This document shows, one piece after another, positions 43,914 through 55,664 of a stretch of DNA of 64,000 nt (positions are counted from its first letter, which is position 1; every line of letters begins with the position of its first letter). The translations under genes and the position numbers were made by a program. Source of the stretch: Camellia lanceoleosa (Eukaryota; Streptophyta; Magnoliopsida; Ericales; Theaceae); assembly GCA_025200525.1 (NCBI GenBank), contig CM045762.1:79047217-79111216 (forward strand), in the 5' to 3' direction. The notes beneath the pieces were generated by a model. The model was not told where the DNA came from. It saw only the letters and a program-made list of their open reading frames with translations, and made no database searches.

Positions 43914-46492
43914 TGTAATAACCCCGACCCTGATTAACACTAATTGGAACTTAATTATGCCTAATAATAATTAAGAAGAAATCCGGGACTAATTTGCATG
44001 TGCATTGCATGAATTATGTGTTTCTATTTGTTCGGTGTTGAAACATCTGTTTGTGTTTTAAACTTTAAACTGCAAATTGGAAGCCTTATCGGCGCCCGAT
44101 TCCGAAATTAATTAGTGTTTTGGACTAGTTAGATTTTATGTGATTTTATGGTAGGTTCAATTAAAATTCGATTTAGAATGTTTAAATCAGATTAAATAAC
44201 ATTTTAATAATGAACCTAGCCTATTTACAATAGTGCCATTGAAGGCCACTATCTAAGACCACATTGGGACTTATCTTAAAACATTTTGCTTCCATCTTCT
44301 TGTGAGACCAACGTGGGAGAGATATAGGGAGAGGAGGAAAGCTTAGCTCCAACAAGAATTTTGGCTAAAAACTTGGAGAATTGAAGGGTGGTGTGCAAAC
44401 TAGAGCTTCTAAGCTTGTCATTGAAGAGTAAAGGTAGAGAATTCATCCTCTAGAACTGGAATTTAGATTATTCTTGCATGATTCTTGGATAGTTGGGTGA
44501 TTAAGGTTAGGAAGGGGGTTTAATATGTTGAATTGGGAGCTAACTCATGCATGCATGCTTATATCATGCTATTTTGAAAAGTTTTCATGTACATTCTTTA
44601 CATACAAGGCCACATTCAAGTTGTAGCCCATGAATTCAACAAAATTCTAAGTTTAATTTTGCCTTGGAGCATGTTTTGGAGCTTTGAAATGGAATTGAAC
44701 TCATGCATGTGTGTTTAAACATTGTTCTTGAAGATTTATGGATGTGGTGTTCAAATTGACTCACTCTTGGCCCTTGAATTTACAAATTGGCTTTTGAAAC
44801 TTGATATACTATGAGTTTAAAGTGTTTTTCCAGAATTTGGGCCCAAGAGGTTGAGTTTTGGGTTGGAGAATGCTTGGTTCGAACTTGGAAGGCAAATATG
44901 GAAATTCCAGAATTTGGCTTCCTCGCTCGAGCGAAGGATTCCTCGCTCGAGCGACCATCGTTTGTCCAGAGCTCCGCTCGAGCGAAGCAATGATGGCTCG
45001 AGCGTAAATTTCAAGCTCTCAGCATCTTGGTGCGCGCAGGCGTACGCTCGAGCGAAGGGACCTATGCTCGAGCGAAGAGCTGTGTCTCACGATCGAGCGA
45101 GCATCGAGCGTAAAATCTGAGCATCCAGTATTTTTAATGTAGCACGCAGTCCGCTCGAGCGACGGAATCCACGCTCGAGCGGAGATCCTTTGTCTGCATG
45201 TCCGCTCGAGCGAAGAAAGCCTCGCTCGAGCGAGACCACTGTTTTCAGCAACTTTTGAAAAATATTTTCTAAGGCATTTTTACACCTTCATTCCATCTTA
45301 GGCATTCCTAGGCCATATTTAAAGCTCCCTAATAAGGATAAGAGGTTAGGTACACACTTAGAATCGTTGATGTAAGTTTTGTACAATTGGGATGCATGTT
45401 TCAAATGTGTACCCGTTATGTGTTATGTAGGTCGTGTGCCGCATTCTGTTTGACCATTTGGCTCCACCTATCGGTTTCAATGCCCACTGTGAGTAATAAC
45501 ATTGTAAAGATATGTTCAACTGTACTTATTTTCTGTGTGATGAAAATGAGATCTGTTTTCTGAAATGATATATTGTGTACAATGAATGATTGTCCGATTT
45601 TCGACATGTATTCGTGACATCCTTAGTACCAAGTGAGATTTACAGCCGTGACCCAGTAGCGGAAGGTTCCTTTGTGGAACAAGGTTCCTTTGTGGAACAA
45701 AGTTAGTTGTAAGCTACGCTTATGCGTCCAGTTTGTGCACTATAGCCCGTATTGGAGGCCCGCCATGGGGGCTTAGTCATCGATTACCGGATCAGAGGCT
45801 CCTTCACCGGAGCTAAGGAGGTTATTCATAACCTTACGCATTGCGCGTCTAGTATTGCTAATGGATGTATCACATAAATATAACTATGACTCATGATTTC
45901 CGCCTATATATGATCGAATCAAGTATGAATTTGAAAAAGCTGAGTTGTAATTTCAATCTGATCAAGCATGGTTTTGATACAATATGAATTGATTTCTGAA
46001 ATCTGTATGGACTCATTCATTGAAACCTCTTTACTCTGTTTATTATTCACTGGGCTTTCGCTTACAGTTTATTATATATATGTAGGTGAGCCGGCACATG
46101 ACCAGGGCCAGAGTTGAGGGCCTCATGTTCCCTTTTTGTCAACCAACTATTGTGCCTCCCGAGGCGGTTCCGTCAAAGTCCAACGCTGAGGCTGTTTTGT
46201 TTCATGCTAGTCAATGTTTATGTTGTGTCTTGTAATGTTGGATCTTGGGATATACTTCATGTAAATACTTTGTACATATTTAACGTATCTGACTAGCATG
46301 TCTACGTATATAAATAAGTTTTAAATCTTCTGTCCCATGTACGTCATCACAGCTCATTGGACCTTGTTTACTTTATGTATTTGCTTCCGCAGCCCCTTAA
46401 TAACTGTTAATGTCTGCAGAGGCCGTAGGTAATCCACAGATTACTGGCCAGTTACGGCGCTAAACCTATAGGGGCAGGTTTGGGTCGTGACA
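43914..46492 (+). repeat. Gypsy-2 5' LTR
   Basis: 2,579 bp from TGTAATAACCCC to GGTCGTGACA. It matches the 3' LTR apart from few substitutions and the 1.5-kb insertion there. It contains the CGCTCGAGCG array. Confidence 0.93.
44930..45240. repeat. CGCTCGAGCG palindrome array, gypsy-2 5' LTR
   Basis: About ten CTCGAG cores, mostly as CGCTCGAGCGA followed by AG, arranged as doublets about 15-25 bases apart and separated by longer spacers. Related GATCGAGCGAGC sequence lies in the middle (about 45,090). Confidence 0.88.
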
Positions 46493-46495
46493 GAG

Positions 46496-46507
46496 TGGTA
46501 TCAGAGC
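46496..46507 (+). promoter_or_regulatory. Gypsy-2 primer-binding site
   Basis: TGGTATCAGAGC, the exact initiator tRNA-Met complement, begins three bases after the 5' LTR. Confidence 0.92.
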
Positions 46508-46701
46508 ACGAGTTGTACTGCACACACAGGTCCTTATGAGCTTAGGATGTCCTAGTAAGAGTTAGGAGCATTCCATTTGCATGTGTGAGTATGTGGTAAA
46601 ACAACTGAATATTAACATTGTAGTACATTTGATTAAATGAATTGATGGAAATGAATAAGATTATGCCTACGCTTAATATCCTCTGATGTTTGTATTGTAA
46701 G

Positions 46702-49245
46702 ATGAAGAATTCAAGGGGAAGTGGTGAAGGTAAATCTTCAGAGGCTTGTATGGGCCGTATGGAGCAGATGTTAGCAGCATTGACTGAGACTTTAACACAG
46801 CAGCTAAGACAACAACCTTTACCCCCTCCACCTCCACTGGTACAAGCTGAGGCAAACAACAATGACATCATAAATCTGACACAAAAATTTTTGAAAATGA
46901 AACCGCCAATGTTTTATGGTGGGATTGAACCCTTGAAAGCTGAGACGTGGTTGCTGGAAATGGAGAAATTGTATGAGGTGTTCCCTTGTTCTGAAACTCA
47001 GAAAGTCCTACTAGCTACCTACACTTTGAAAAATGAAGCACGCAGGTGGTGTTTGTTAATCCGAAACAACAATGAGAATATGACATGGGTACAGTTCAAT
47101 GCCATTTTCTACGATAAGTATTTTCCTCAATGTTTCAGAGATCGAAAAGTGTCAGAATTCCAGGAACTTAAACAAGGAAGAATGGCAGTGGCAGAATATG
47201 AAGCTAAGTTTACTGAATTAGCACGATTTGCTCCACACATGGTGGACACAAACTACAAGAAAGCCCGAAAGTTTGAAGGGGGATTGAATCTTGATGTGTT
47301 TGACCGAGTGGGCGTCTTGAAATTGCCTACTTATGTAGAAGTCCTAGACAAAGCCCTAATGGCAGAGGCTACTTTAGCTGCCATGAGACAAAGCAAAGCC
47401 CCAGCACCTACAGCAAATGAGTGGAGAGGAAAAAGATCTGGGTTTGGTTTTAAGAAAGGGCGGTCCTTTAGCAATAAGAAGGAACATACAGGGACTTGGA
47501 GCAACTCAAGTCAGAGTACTGGGCCTCCTCCAGTCTATTCTGAATGTGGCAACAGGCACAAGGGTGTGTGCCACCGAGCATCTGGTGTATGTTTCCAATG
47601 TAACCAGCCGGGTCATATGATGAGAGATTGTCCACTCAGATCTGAGATTACTAGCCGTCCTGCAGCAAGTTCAGCGGGATCCGCTTCAGTGGTCAAAACC
47701 AATGCCAAAGCCAATGCAGGAAAGGAACCTTTGAAACAAGGCCGAGTATTTGCCTTAGTACCCGGGGACGTACCGAACACCTATACTGTGGTGTCAGGTA
47801 CACTTTCTGTATGTTCTCAAAATGCATGCGTATTGATAGATTCTGGCTCCACGCATTCTTTTGTGTCACATGCTTTTTCTCGAAAATTGACTAGGCCACT
47901 AGAACATATGACATGTGTATTATCTGTATCTACACCTTCTGGGGATTCTATGATGTGCACTCATGTTTATTCGGCTTGTGATGTTGTGGTTGGTGATATA
48001 ATATTGTATGTGGATTTATTACCTTTGGACATTCATCATTTTGACTGTATTTTGGAGATGGATTGGTTGACTAAATACTGCGCTACCATTGATTGTGCAA
48101 ACAAAACTATTGTGTTTAGACCGCCGCGTATGCCTGAATTTACCTTTAGAGGGAATGGGGTAGTTCCTTCCCCATACTTAATTTCGGCTATGAAAGCCGT
48201 AAAACTACTTAGGAAGGGATGTAGGGGTTATTTGTGTTGCATACTGACTACACCATCTGACGGTCCTACCGTAGAAACAATCCCTATTGTCTGTGACTTT
48301 CCTGATGTGTTTCCGACTGATTTACCGGGAGACTTAGTTGATAGAGAAATTGAATTTACTGTTGAGGTGTTTCCGGGGACACAACCTATTTCCAAGACTC
48401 CCTATAGAATGTCTATCTCTGAATTGAAAGAATTGAAAACCCAACTTCAAGAACTGTTAGACAAGAACTTCATCCGTCCGAGTACTTCATCTTGGGGTGC
48501 TCCAGTGTTATTTGTTAAAAAGAAGGACGGGTCTTTGAGATTGTGTATAGACTACCGGGAATTGAACAAAGTAACTATCAAAAACAAATATCCTTTGCCC
48601 CGAATAGATGACTTGTTTGACCAACTTCAAGGTGCCCAAGTGTTTTCTAAAATTGACCTCAGGTCTGGGTATTATCAGTTAAAGGTGAGAGCCGAAGATA
48701 TAGAGAAAACTGCATTCCGGACTAGATATGGACATTATGAATTCTTGGTAATGCCGTTTGGAATGACAAATGCACCTGCTGCTTTCATGGACCTTATGAA
48801 TAGGGTATTTAAATCATATCTGGATGATTTTATTGTGGTATTTATTGATGATATTCTGATATATTCTAAAGACAGGGAAGAACATGAAAAGCATCTGAGA
48901 ACCGCCTTGCAAATATTGAGAGAAAAGAAGTTATATGCGAAATTGTCTAAGTGCAAATTTTGGCTTGACAGTGTGACATTTTTGGGCCATATGATTGACA
49001 AAAATGGTGTTTCTGTGGACCCTCAGAAAATTGAGGCTGTTGTGGATTGGCCGAGACCTACAAATGTGACAGAAGTACGAAGTTTTTTGGGACTTGCAGG
49101 CTACTACCGGAGATTTGTGAAAGACTTCTCAAAGCTTGCCTTGCCATTGACACAGTTAACTCAGAAAAACATGCCATTTGACTGGAATGATCAAAGAGAT
49201 GACTTTCAAGAGTTGAAAACCGGGTTAGTATCGCACCAATCTTAA
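46702..49245 (+). pseudogene. Gypsy-2 gag-protease-reverse transcriptase, long open frame, truncated
   Basis: About 847 codons are open from the first ATG in frame. Gag occupies about residues 60-290 ('[21 protein letters not shown]'). A CCHC knuckle follows near residue 297 ([10 protein letters not shown]4-C), then an aspartic protease near 377 (D-S-G-S-T-H-S-F), and RT from about 565 to the end, with an intact F-I-D-D active site near residue 715. The polyprotein supplies particle, processing and copying functions. A frameshift near 49,213 ends the frame in the RT/RNase H connection. Substitution load is otherwise low. Confidence 0.9.
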
Positions 49246-49830
49246 CTTTACCAAATGGTGTGATGGGTTTCAAGTGTCTGGTGATGCTTCTTATAAAGGC
49301 TTGGGGTGTGTCTTGATGCAAAATGGAAAGGTGATTGCCTATGCTTCGGACAACTCGACCTCATGAAAAGAATTACCCAACACATGATCTCGAATTGGCG
49401 GCTGTGGTATTTGCTCTAAAGATATGGCGTCACTATTTGTATGGGGTAACTTGCAAAGTGTTCACCGACCATAAAAGCTTGAAGTATTTCTTCACTCAAA
49501 AAGAAATGAATATGAGGCGAGGCGTTGGTTAGAACTAATCAAGGATTATGACTTGCAAATCTTGTACCATCCGGGAAGACTAATCTTGTGGCGGATGCTT
49601 TGGTAGAAAATCGGTCTGTGTTGTGTTTGTTGTCCAGCCGAAAGAACTTGTCAACTGACCTTGAACAAGATGGATTGATATCTGCTATCTCTGCTCAACC
49701 TGCTATTCTTGATGAGATTAAACAGAAACAATGTGAAGATGAACACTTGAAAAAGATTATAAAGGAGTTTGATTCGAAACCGAGGCCCGATTTTGTGTTT
49801 GAAAATGGTGTGTTAAAATTTTAGAACTGT
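49246..49830 (+). pseudogene. Gypsy-2 RNase H region (frameshifted)
   Basis: Pieces such as '[28 protein letters not shown]' (49,335-49,532) and the following stretch (49,588-49,824) are RNase H and the linker to integrase. At least three frame changes occur between 49,213 and about 49,580, and a stop at 49,822. Short indels dominate, unlike the rest of the element. Confidence 0.8.
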
Positions 49831-49869
49831 CTTTGTGTGCCTGATTGCTATGATTTGAGGAAACGTGTT

Positions 49870-51180
49870 ATGACCGAAGCTCACAGTAGTAAATTTACCA
49901 TGCATCCGGGAAACACAAAGATGTACCATAATTTGAAACAGAATTTTTGGTAGCCTGGAATGAAGAAGAGTATTGCAGACTTTGTGGCTAGATGTCTACA
50001 CTGCCAACAGGTAAAAGTTGAACATCAACGACCTGCCGGTTTGCTACAACCACTCCCAATACCGGAATGGAAATGGGAGCACATCACGATGGACTTCATT
50101 GTGGGATTACCTCGTTCTTCTCGAGGTATGGACTCTATTTGGGTTATAGTTGACCGTTTAACTAAGTCTGCACATTTTCTGCCTGTCAAAACAATTTACA
50201 ATGCTGATAAATTGGCCAACATCTATATGACTGAAATTGTGAGATTGCATGGAGTGCCAGTGTCTATTGTGTCTAACAGGGATTTAAAGTTTGTATCAAG
50301 ATTTTGGCAGAATCTGCAACAGGCTTTGGGAACAGAATTGAGACTGAGCAATGCCTACCACCCACAGACCGATGGCCAAACTGAACGAACAAACCAAACT
50401 CTGGAGGATATGCTCAGAATGTGTGTATTAGACTTCTAGGGGAATTGGGAAACCTACTTGCCATTAGCTGAGTTTATGTACAACAGCAGTTACCATTCAA
50501 GTATTGGGATGGCTCCTTACGAAGCATTGTATGGGAGAAAGTGTCGATCTCCAATATGTTGGGCTGAAGTAGGTGACAGACCTTTGTTGGGACCGGAGCT
50601 TGTACAAGAAACAACCGAGAAGGTAAAAGCGTCTGACAACGTTTGAAAGCTGCATAAAGTAGGCGAGAAGAGCTATCTTAGATATTAGGAGAAAGAGAAT
50701 ATGAAGTGGGGAACCATGTGTTCATCAAAGTAACCCCGATGAAGGGTCAAACCCGATTTGGTGTTAAAGGAAAATTGGCTCCGAGGTATATTGGACTTTA
50801 TGAAGTTCTTGAAAAGATCAATCCGGTGTCTTACCAAATAGCCTTACCTCCAGTGATGGAACATATGCACAATGTCTTTCATGTATCGATGCTTCGGGAA
50901 TATTTGAGAGATCCAATCCACGTCATCGAGTCGACGCATGTACTTTTGAAAGATGACTACACCTATGAAGAAAGGCCTATCCAGATTGTGAATCGAAAGG
51001 TTAAAAGACTGAGAAACAAAGAAATACCGTTGGTGAAAGTTGATTGGTAGAACCACGGGGGAACCTATGCAACTTGGGAAACCGAGGAAGACATGAAGAA
51101 GAGATATCCGGATCTGTTTCCTCTAAACCCGATGTTGGCTCTGAATGAAGATAATTTGAGTTTGGGGACCAAACTCTTTT
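49870..51180 (+). pseudogene. Gypsy-2 integrase (nonsense codons, changed catalytic residue)
   Basis: A zinc-binding HHCC region (about 49,900-50,010, ending C-L-H-C) is followed by the core (49,960-50,646: 'WEHITMDFIVGLP', 'VDRLTKSAHFLPV', 'YHPQTDGQTERTNQTLE') and the C-terminal domain (50,706-51,050). Stops interrupt at 49,951, 50,437, 50,644 and 51,048. The second catalytic position of the D,D-35-E triad reads Asn ('VSNRDLKF'). The short tail after 51,050 ('WETEEDMKKRYPDLF') is typical of plant chromoviruses. Confidence 0.85.
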
Positions 51181-51193
51181 AAGAGGGGAAGAC
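51181..51193 (+). promoter_or_regulatory. Gypsy-2 polypurine tract
   Basis: AAGAGGGGAAGAC lies directly before the 3' LTR. Confidence 0.85.
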
Positions 51194-52199
51194 TGTAATA
51201 ACCCCGACCCTGATTAACACTAATTGGAACTTAATTATGCCTAATAATAATTAAGAAGAAATCCGGGACTAATTTGCATGTGCATTGCATGAATTATGTG
51301 TTTCTATCTGTTCGGTGTTGAAACATCTGTTTGTGTTTTAAACTTTAAACTGCAAATTGGAAGCCTTATCGGCGCCCGATTCCGAAATTGATTAGTATTT
51401 TGGACTAGTTAGATTTTATGTGATTTTATGGTAGGTTCAATTAAAATTCGATTTGGAATGTTTAAATCAGATTAAATAACATTTTAATAATGAACCTAGC
51501 CTATTTACAATAGTGCCATTGAAGGCCACTATCTAAGACCACCTTGGGACTTATCTTAAAACATTTTGCTTCCATCTTCTTGTGAGACCAACGTGGGAGA
51601 GATATAGGGAGAGGAGGAAAGCTTAGCTCCAACAAGAATTTTGGCTAAAAACTTGGAGAATTGAAGGGTGGTGTGCAAACTAGAGCTTCTAAGCTTGTCA
51701 TTGAAGAGTAAAGGTAGAGAATTCATCCTCTAGATCTGGAATTTAGATTATTCTTGCATGATTCTTGGATAGTTGGGTGATTAAGGTTAGGAAGGGGGTT
51801 TAATATGTTGAATTGGGAGCTAACTCATGCATGCATGCTTATATCATGCTATTTTGAAAAGTTTTCATGTACATTCTTTACATACAAGGCCACATTCAAG
51901 TTGTAGCCCATGAATTCAACAAAATTCTAAGTTTAATTTTGCCTTGGAGCATGTTTTGGAGCTTTGAAATGGAATTGAACTCATGCATGTGTGTTTAAAC
52001 ATTGTTCTTGAAGATTTATGGATGTGGTGTTCAAATTGACTCACTCTTGGCCCTTGAATTTACAAATTGGCTTTTGAAACTTGATATACTATGAGTTTAA
52101 AGTGTTTTTCCAGAATTTGGGCCTAAGAGGTTGAGTTTTGGGTTAGAGAATGCTTGGTTCGAACTTGGAAGGCAAATTTGGAAATTCCAGAATTTGGCT

Positions 52200-52510
52200 T
52201 CCTCGCTCGAGCGAAGGATTCCTCGCTCGAGCGACCATCATTTGTTCAGAGCTCCGCTCGAGTGAAGCAATGATGGCTCGAGCGTAAATTTCAAGCTCTC
52301 AGCATCTTGGTGCGCGCAGGCGTACGCTCGAGCGAAGGGACCTACGCTCGAGCGAAGAGCTAATCTTCTGATCGGCGAGCATCGGCGTAAAATCGAGCAT
52401 CGGCATTTTCTTTGTAGCATGCAGTCCGCTCAAGCGATGGAATCCACGCTCGAGCGGAGATCCTTTGTCTGCATGTCCGCTCGAGCGAAGAAAGTCTCGC
52501 TCGAGCGAGA
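52200..52510. repeat. CGCTCGAGCG array, gypsy-2 3' LTR, partly changed to CGGCG
   Basis: The units correspond one to one with those at 44,930-45,240. Outer units are intact CTCGAGCG. The central ones (about 52,370-52,410) read 'gatcggcgagcatcggcg' where the 5' LTR has 'gatcgagcgagcatcgagcg', so the A of CGAGCG is missing. Confidence 0.8.
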
Positions 52511-52516
52511 CCCTTG

Positions 52517-53999
52517 TGTTATCCCAGATAGGCAACCCAAGAGGGGGGTGAATTGGGTTATTAAAAATTTCACAGTATTAAAATTAACACAATATTCAAA
52601 ATTTGAATAAATAAAACAAACAGAATAATAATTATCAATATAAATGTAAGAGAGATAGAGAGAGAGAAAATCAAACACCGCAATTTATAGTGGTTCGGCA
52701 CACCGGCCTACATCCACTCCCCAAGGAACCTCCTTGAGAATTTCTTTACTATCAATTGGATAATTACACCACAAAGCTTGTGGATTTGGCACAGGACTTA
52801 CTCTTATCTATTGAGCCTCACTCAACAATAAAAGCCTTACTCTTACAGAATCTCTCTAAAAATAAGGAATAAGAATAAGGGTAATTTAAACCCTCTTTTA
52901 CAACAATTCTCTCACAAAGAGTAGATATGAAAGTGTAAGAACAAATGCTAGATTTAGATCTGAAAGTGAAAGAGCAGAATACTCAGAATTTTGGAGCTCA
53001 CAGAAAATTTTTTTCTTCAAGTTCTTGGTTTCTTCTCCATATCCAACACCTCTATTTATACACAAAAATATGCCCGTTGGACGCTCCTTGCTGACGTCAT
53101 GGCTTACATCAGCGCGCTCTTGACGTCATCGCTTACATAAGCACACTCCTTAATTTTAATTAGTCAGCAAATGATCAGAATAAAAATAAAACTGATTTTT
53201 TCTTTTTGTTTTGTCAAACATGGAGCCACCGTTTTTGTAGACAATTTAATACAAAGTTCACAACTTTCAAAAACTTAAATGATTTGCTCCATCTTTTTCT
53301 TTTTGTTTGATTATAATATGATGTAATCAATGTAGTGTAGTGTGATATGATATAATCAATGTAATGTAAAAAATTTAATAGCGCACGTGATGTATTCTGC
53401 ATATAACGTTATATATGTTCTGATCAAATATTTGCATACACAGAAAAATCTTTTTAAATAATATTTATGATGGATCTGAAAATATATGCCCTCTTTAAAA
53501 TATTGTACAAGTTGTAGAGATTTTAAACTAAATATATTTTACCACTCCATATCAATTTTGTCAAAACAAGATAACCCATAAATATCAAATTTGTCAAAAT
53601 AATACAACCAATCAATCATTTTTATCAAAATTATATAACTAATTAATTTGTCAAAAGATGAATAGTAATTAACCCTATTTTTCAAAAAGTGAATAGCAAA
53701 GCTTTTGAAAATATTTTTATTTAAATAATATTTAACAAATATATATTTTAAACTAATCGTTTTGTCAAAAGATGAATAGTAATTAACCCTATTTTTCAAA
53801 AAGTGAATAGTAAAGCTTTTGAAAATATTTTTATTTAAATAATATTTAACAAATATATATTTTAAAAAGATAATATTATTTTATTTAAATAATATTTAAC
53901 AAATATATATATTTTAAAAAGGTAATATTTTGTGTCAAATAATATGTATATTAAATAATATATTTTAGACATCATCAAAATTAAATAATATGATTAACA
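52517..53999. mobile_element. Solo LTR inside the gypsy-2 3' LTR
   Basis: It starts TGTTATCCCAG and ends TGATTAACA, with CCTTG on both sides (52,512-52,516 and 54,000-54,004). Length is 1,483 bp, no coding region. It begins with the 'caacccaagaggggggtgaa' type sequence common in plant LTRs. Near its right end a unit of about 100 bp ('gatgaatagtaattaaccct...') is tandemly repeated (about 53,655-53,865), with a partial third copy. It is unrelated to the gypsy LTRs here and is the innermost, so most recent, insertion at this spot. Confidence 0.85.
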
Positions 54000-55245
54000 C
54001 CTTGTTTTCAGCAACTTTTGAAAAACATTTTCTAAGGCATTTTTACACCCTCATTCCATCTTAGGCATTCCTAGGCCATATTTAAAGCTCCCTAATAAGG
54101 ATAAGAGGTTAGGTACACACTTAGAATCGTTGATGTAAGTTTTGTACAATTGGGGTGCATGTTTCAAGTGTGTATCCGTTATGTGTTATGTAGGTCGTGT
54201 GCCACATTCTGTTTGACCATTTGGCTCCACCTATCGGTTTCAACGCCCAATGTGAGTAATAACATTGTAAAGATATGTTCAACTGTACTTATTTTATGTG
54301 TGATAAAAATGAGATCTATTTTTTGAAATGATATATTGTGTACAATGAATGATTGTCCGATTTTCGACATGTATTCGTGACATCCTTAGTACCAAGTGAG
54401 ATTTACAGCCGTGACCCGATAGCGGAAGGTTCCTTTATGGAACAAAGTTAGTTGTAAGCTACGCTTATGCGTCCAGTTTGTGCACTACAGCCCGTACCGG
54501 AGGCCCGCCATGTGGGCTTAGCTGTCTAGTTACTCGGATCCGAAGGCTCCTTCACCGGAGCTAAGGAGGTTATTCATAACCTTACGCATTGCGCGTCTAG
54601 TATTGCTAATGGATGTATCACGTAAATGTAACTATGACTCATGATTTCCGCCTATATATGATCGAATCAAGTATGAATTTGAAAAAGCTGAGTTGTAATT
54701 TCAATCTGATCAAGCATGGTTTTGATACAATATGAATTGATTTCTGAAATCTGTATGGACTCATTCATTGAAACCCCTTTACTCTGTTTATTATTCACTA
54801 GGCTTTCGCTCACAGTTTATTATATATATGTAGGTGAGCCGGCACATGACCAGGGCCAAAGTTGAGGGCCTCCTGTTCCCTTTTTGTCAGCCAACTATTG
54901 TGCCTCCCGAGGAGGTTAAATCGAGTCTAACATTTGGTTTTGTTTTGTTTCATACTAGTCAATGTTTATATTGTGTCTTGTAATGTTGGATCTTGGGATA
55001 TACTTCATGTAAATACTTTGTACATATTTAACTAATCTGACTAGCATGTCTATGTATATAAATAAGTTTTAAATCTTCTGTCCCATGTACGTCATCACAA
55101 CTCATTGGACCTTGTTTACTTTGTGTATTTGCTTCTGCAGCCCCTTAATAACTGTTAATGTCTACAGAGGCCGTAGGTAATCCACGGATTACTGGCTGGT
55201 TACGGCACTAAACCTATAGGGGCAGGTTTGGGTCGTGACAAAAAG

Positions 55246-55600
55246 AAATTTAAATGGAACTATTGCTAGGTATAAAGCAAGGTTAGTTGCCAAAGGCTAT
55301 TTGCAACAAGAAGGTATTGATTTCCAAGAAACATTTAACCCTGTGGCCAAACAGCTAACTATCAAAATTCTCTTGTGTTTGGCTCTCTATTTTCAATGGC
55401 CTATCAAGCAATTGGACATCTGCAATGCTTTTCTTCATGGGAAATTAAAAGAGGAAGTTTACATGTTGCAGCCTCGTGGATTTATTCAAAAATCCACTCA
55501 AGTTTGTAAGCTCAAAAAGGCCCTTTATGGTTTTAAACAAGCTCTTAGGGCATGATTCTCTACCTTCTCCTCTTTTTTGATCACTTAAGGATTCCATAAC
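55246..55600 (+). pseudogene. Copia reverse transcriptase, middle piece with internal deletion
   Basis: The copia RT resumes with '[15 protein letters not shown]', '[11 protein letters not shown]', '[13 protein letters not shown]' and '[15 protein letters not shown]'. After a stop at 55,553 the sequence goes within about 20 codons to the RNase H-like 'EYKTLAYATAEFTWLLL'. The part that should carry the YVDD active site, about 250 codons in the family, is absent. Confidence 0.8.
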
Positions 55601-55664
55601 AACCATTCTGAGATAGAGTACAAGACCTTGGCTTATGCAACTGCTGAGTTCACTTGGCTGCTAC

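Larger units (their letters stand above)
43914..55240 (+). mobile_element. Ty3/gypsy retrotransposon gypsy-2 (chromovirus type), in copia RT
   Basis: AAAAG flanks both ends exactly (43,909-43,913 and 55,241-55,245). LTRs, primer site, gag-protease-RT frame, integrase and polypurine tract are all present in order. Without the inserted solo LTR the element would be about 9.8 kb. Over the first 300 bases the LTRs differ at only four or five positions by hand count, so it is the youngest complete element here. It is still inactive: the frame is broken in the RNase H region and by nonsense codons in the integrase. Confidence 0.95.
51194..55240 (+). repeat. Gypsy-2 3' LTR, interrupted by a solo LTR
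   Basis: The LTR parts are 51,194-52,516 and 54,000-55,240 (one copy of CCTTG is the target repeat). Together they match the 5' LTR. The palindrome array here lies at about 52,200-52,510, and its centre is altered compared with the 5' LTR. Confidence 0.92.

Noticed and set aside
44930..45240. CRISPR-like array (short palindromic repeats with spacers)
   Set aside because: Plant nuclear DNA, irregular spacing, spacers related to one another, and location in an LTR.
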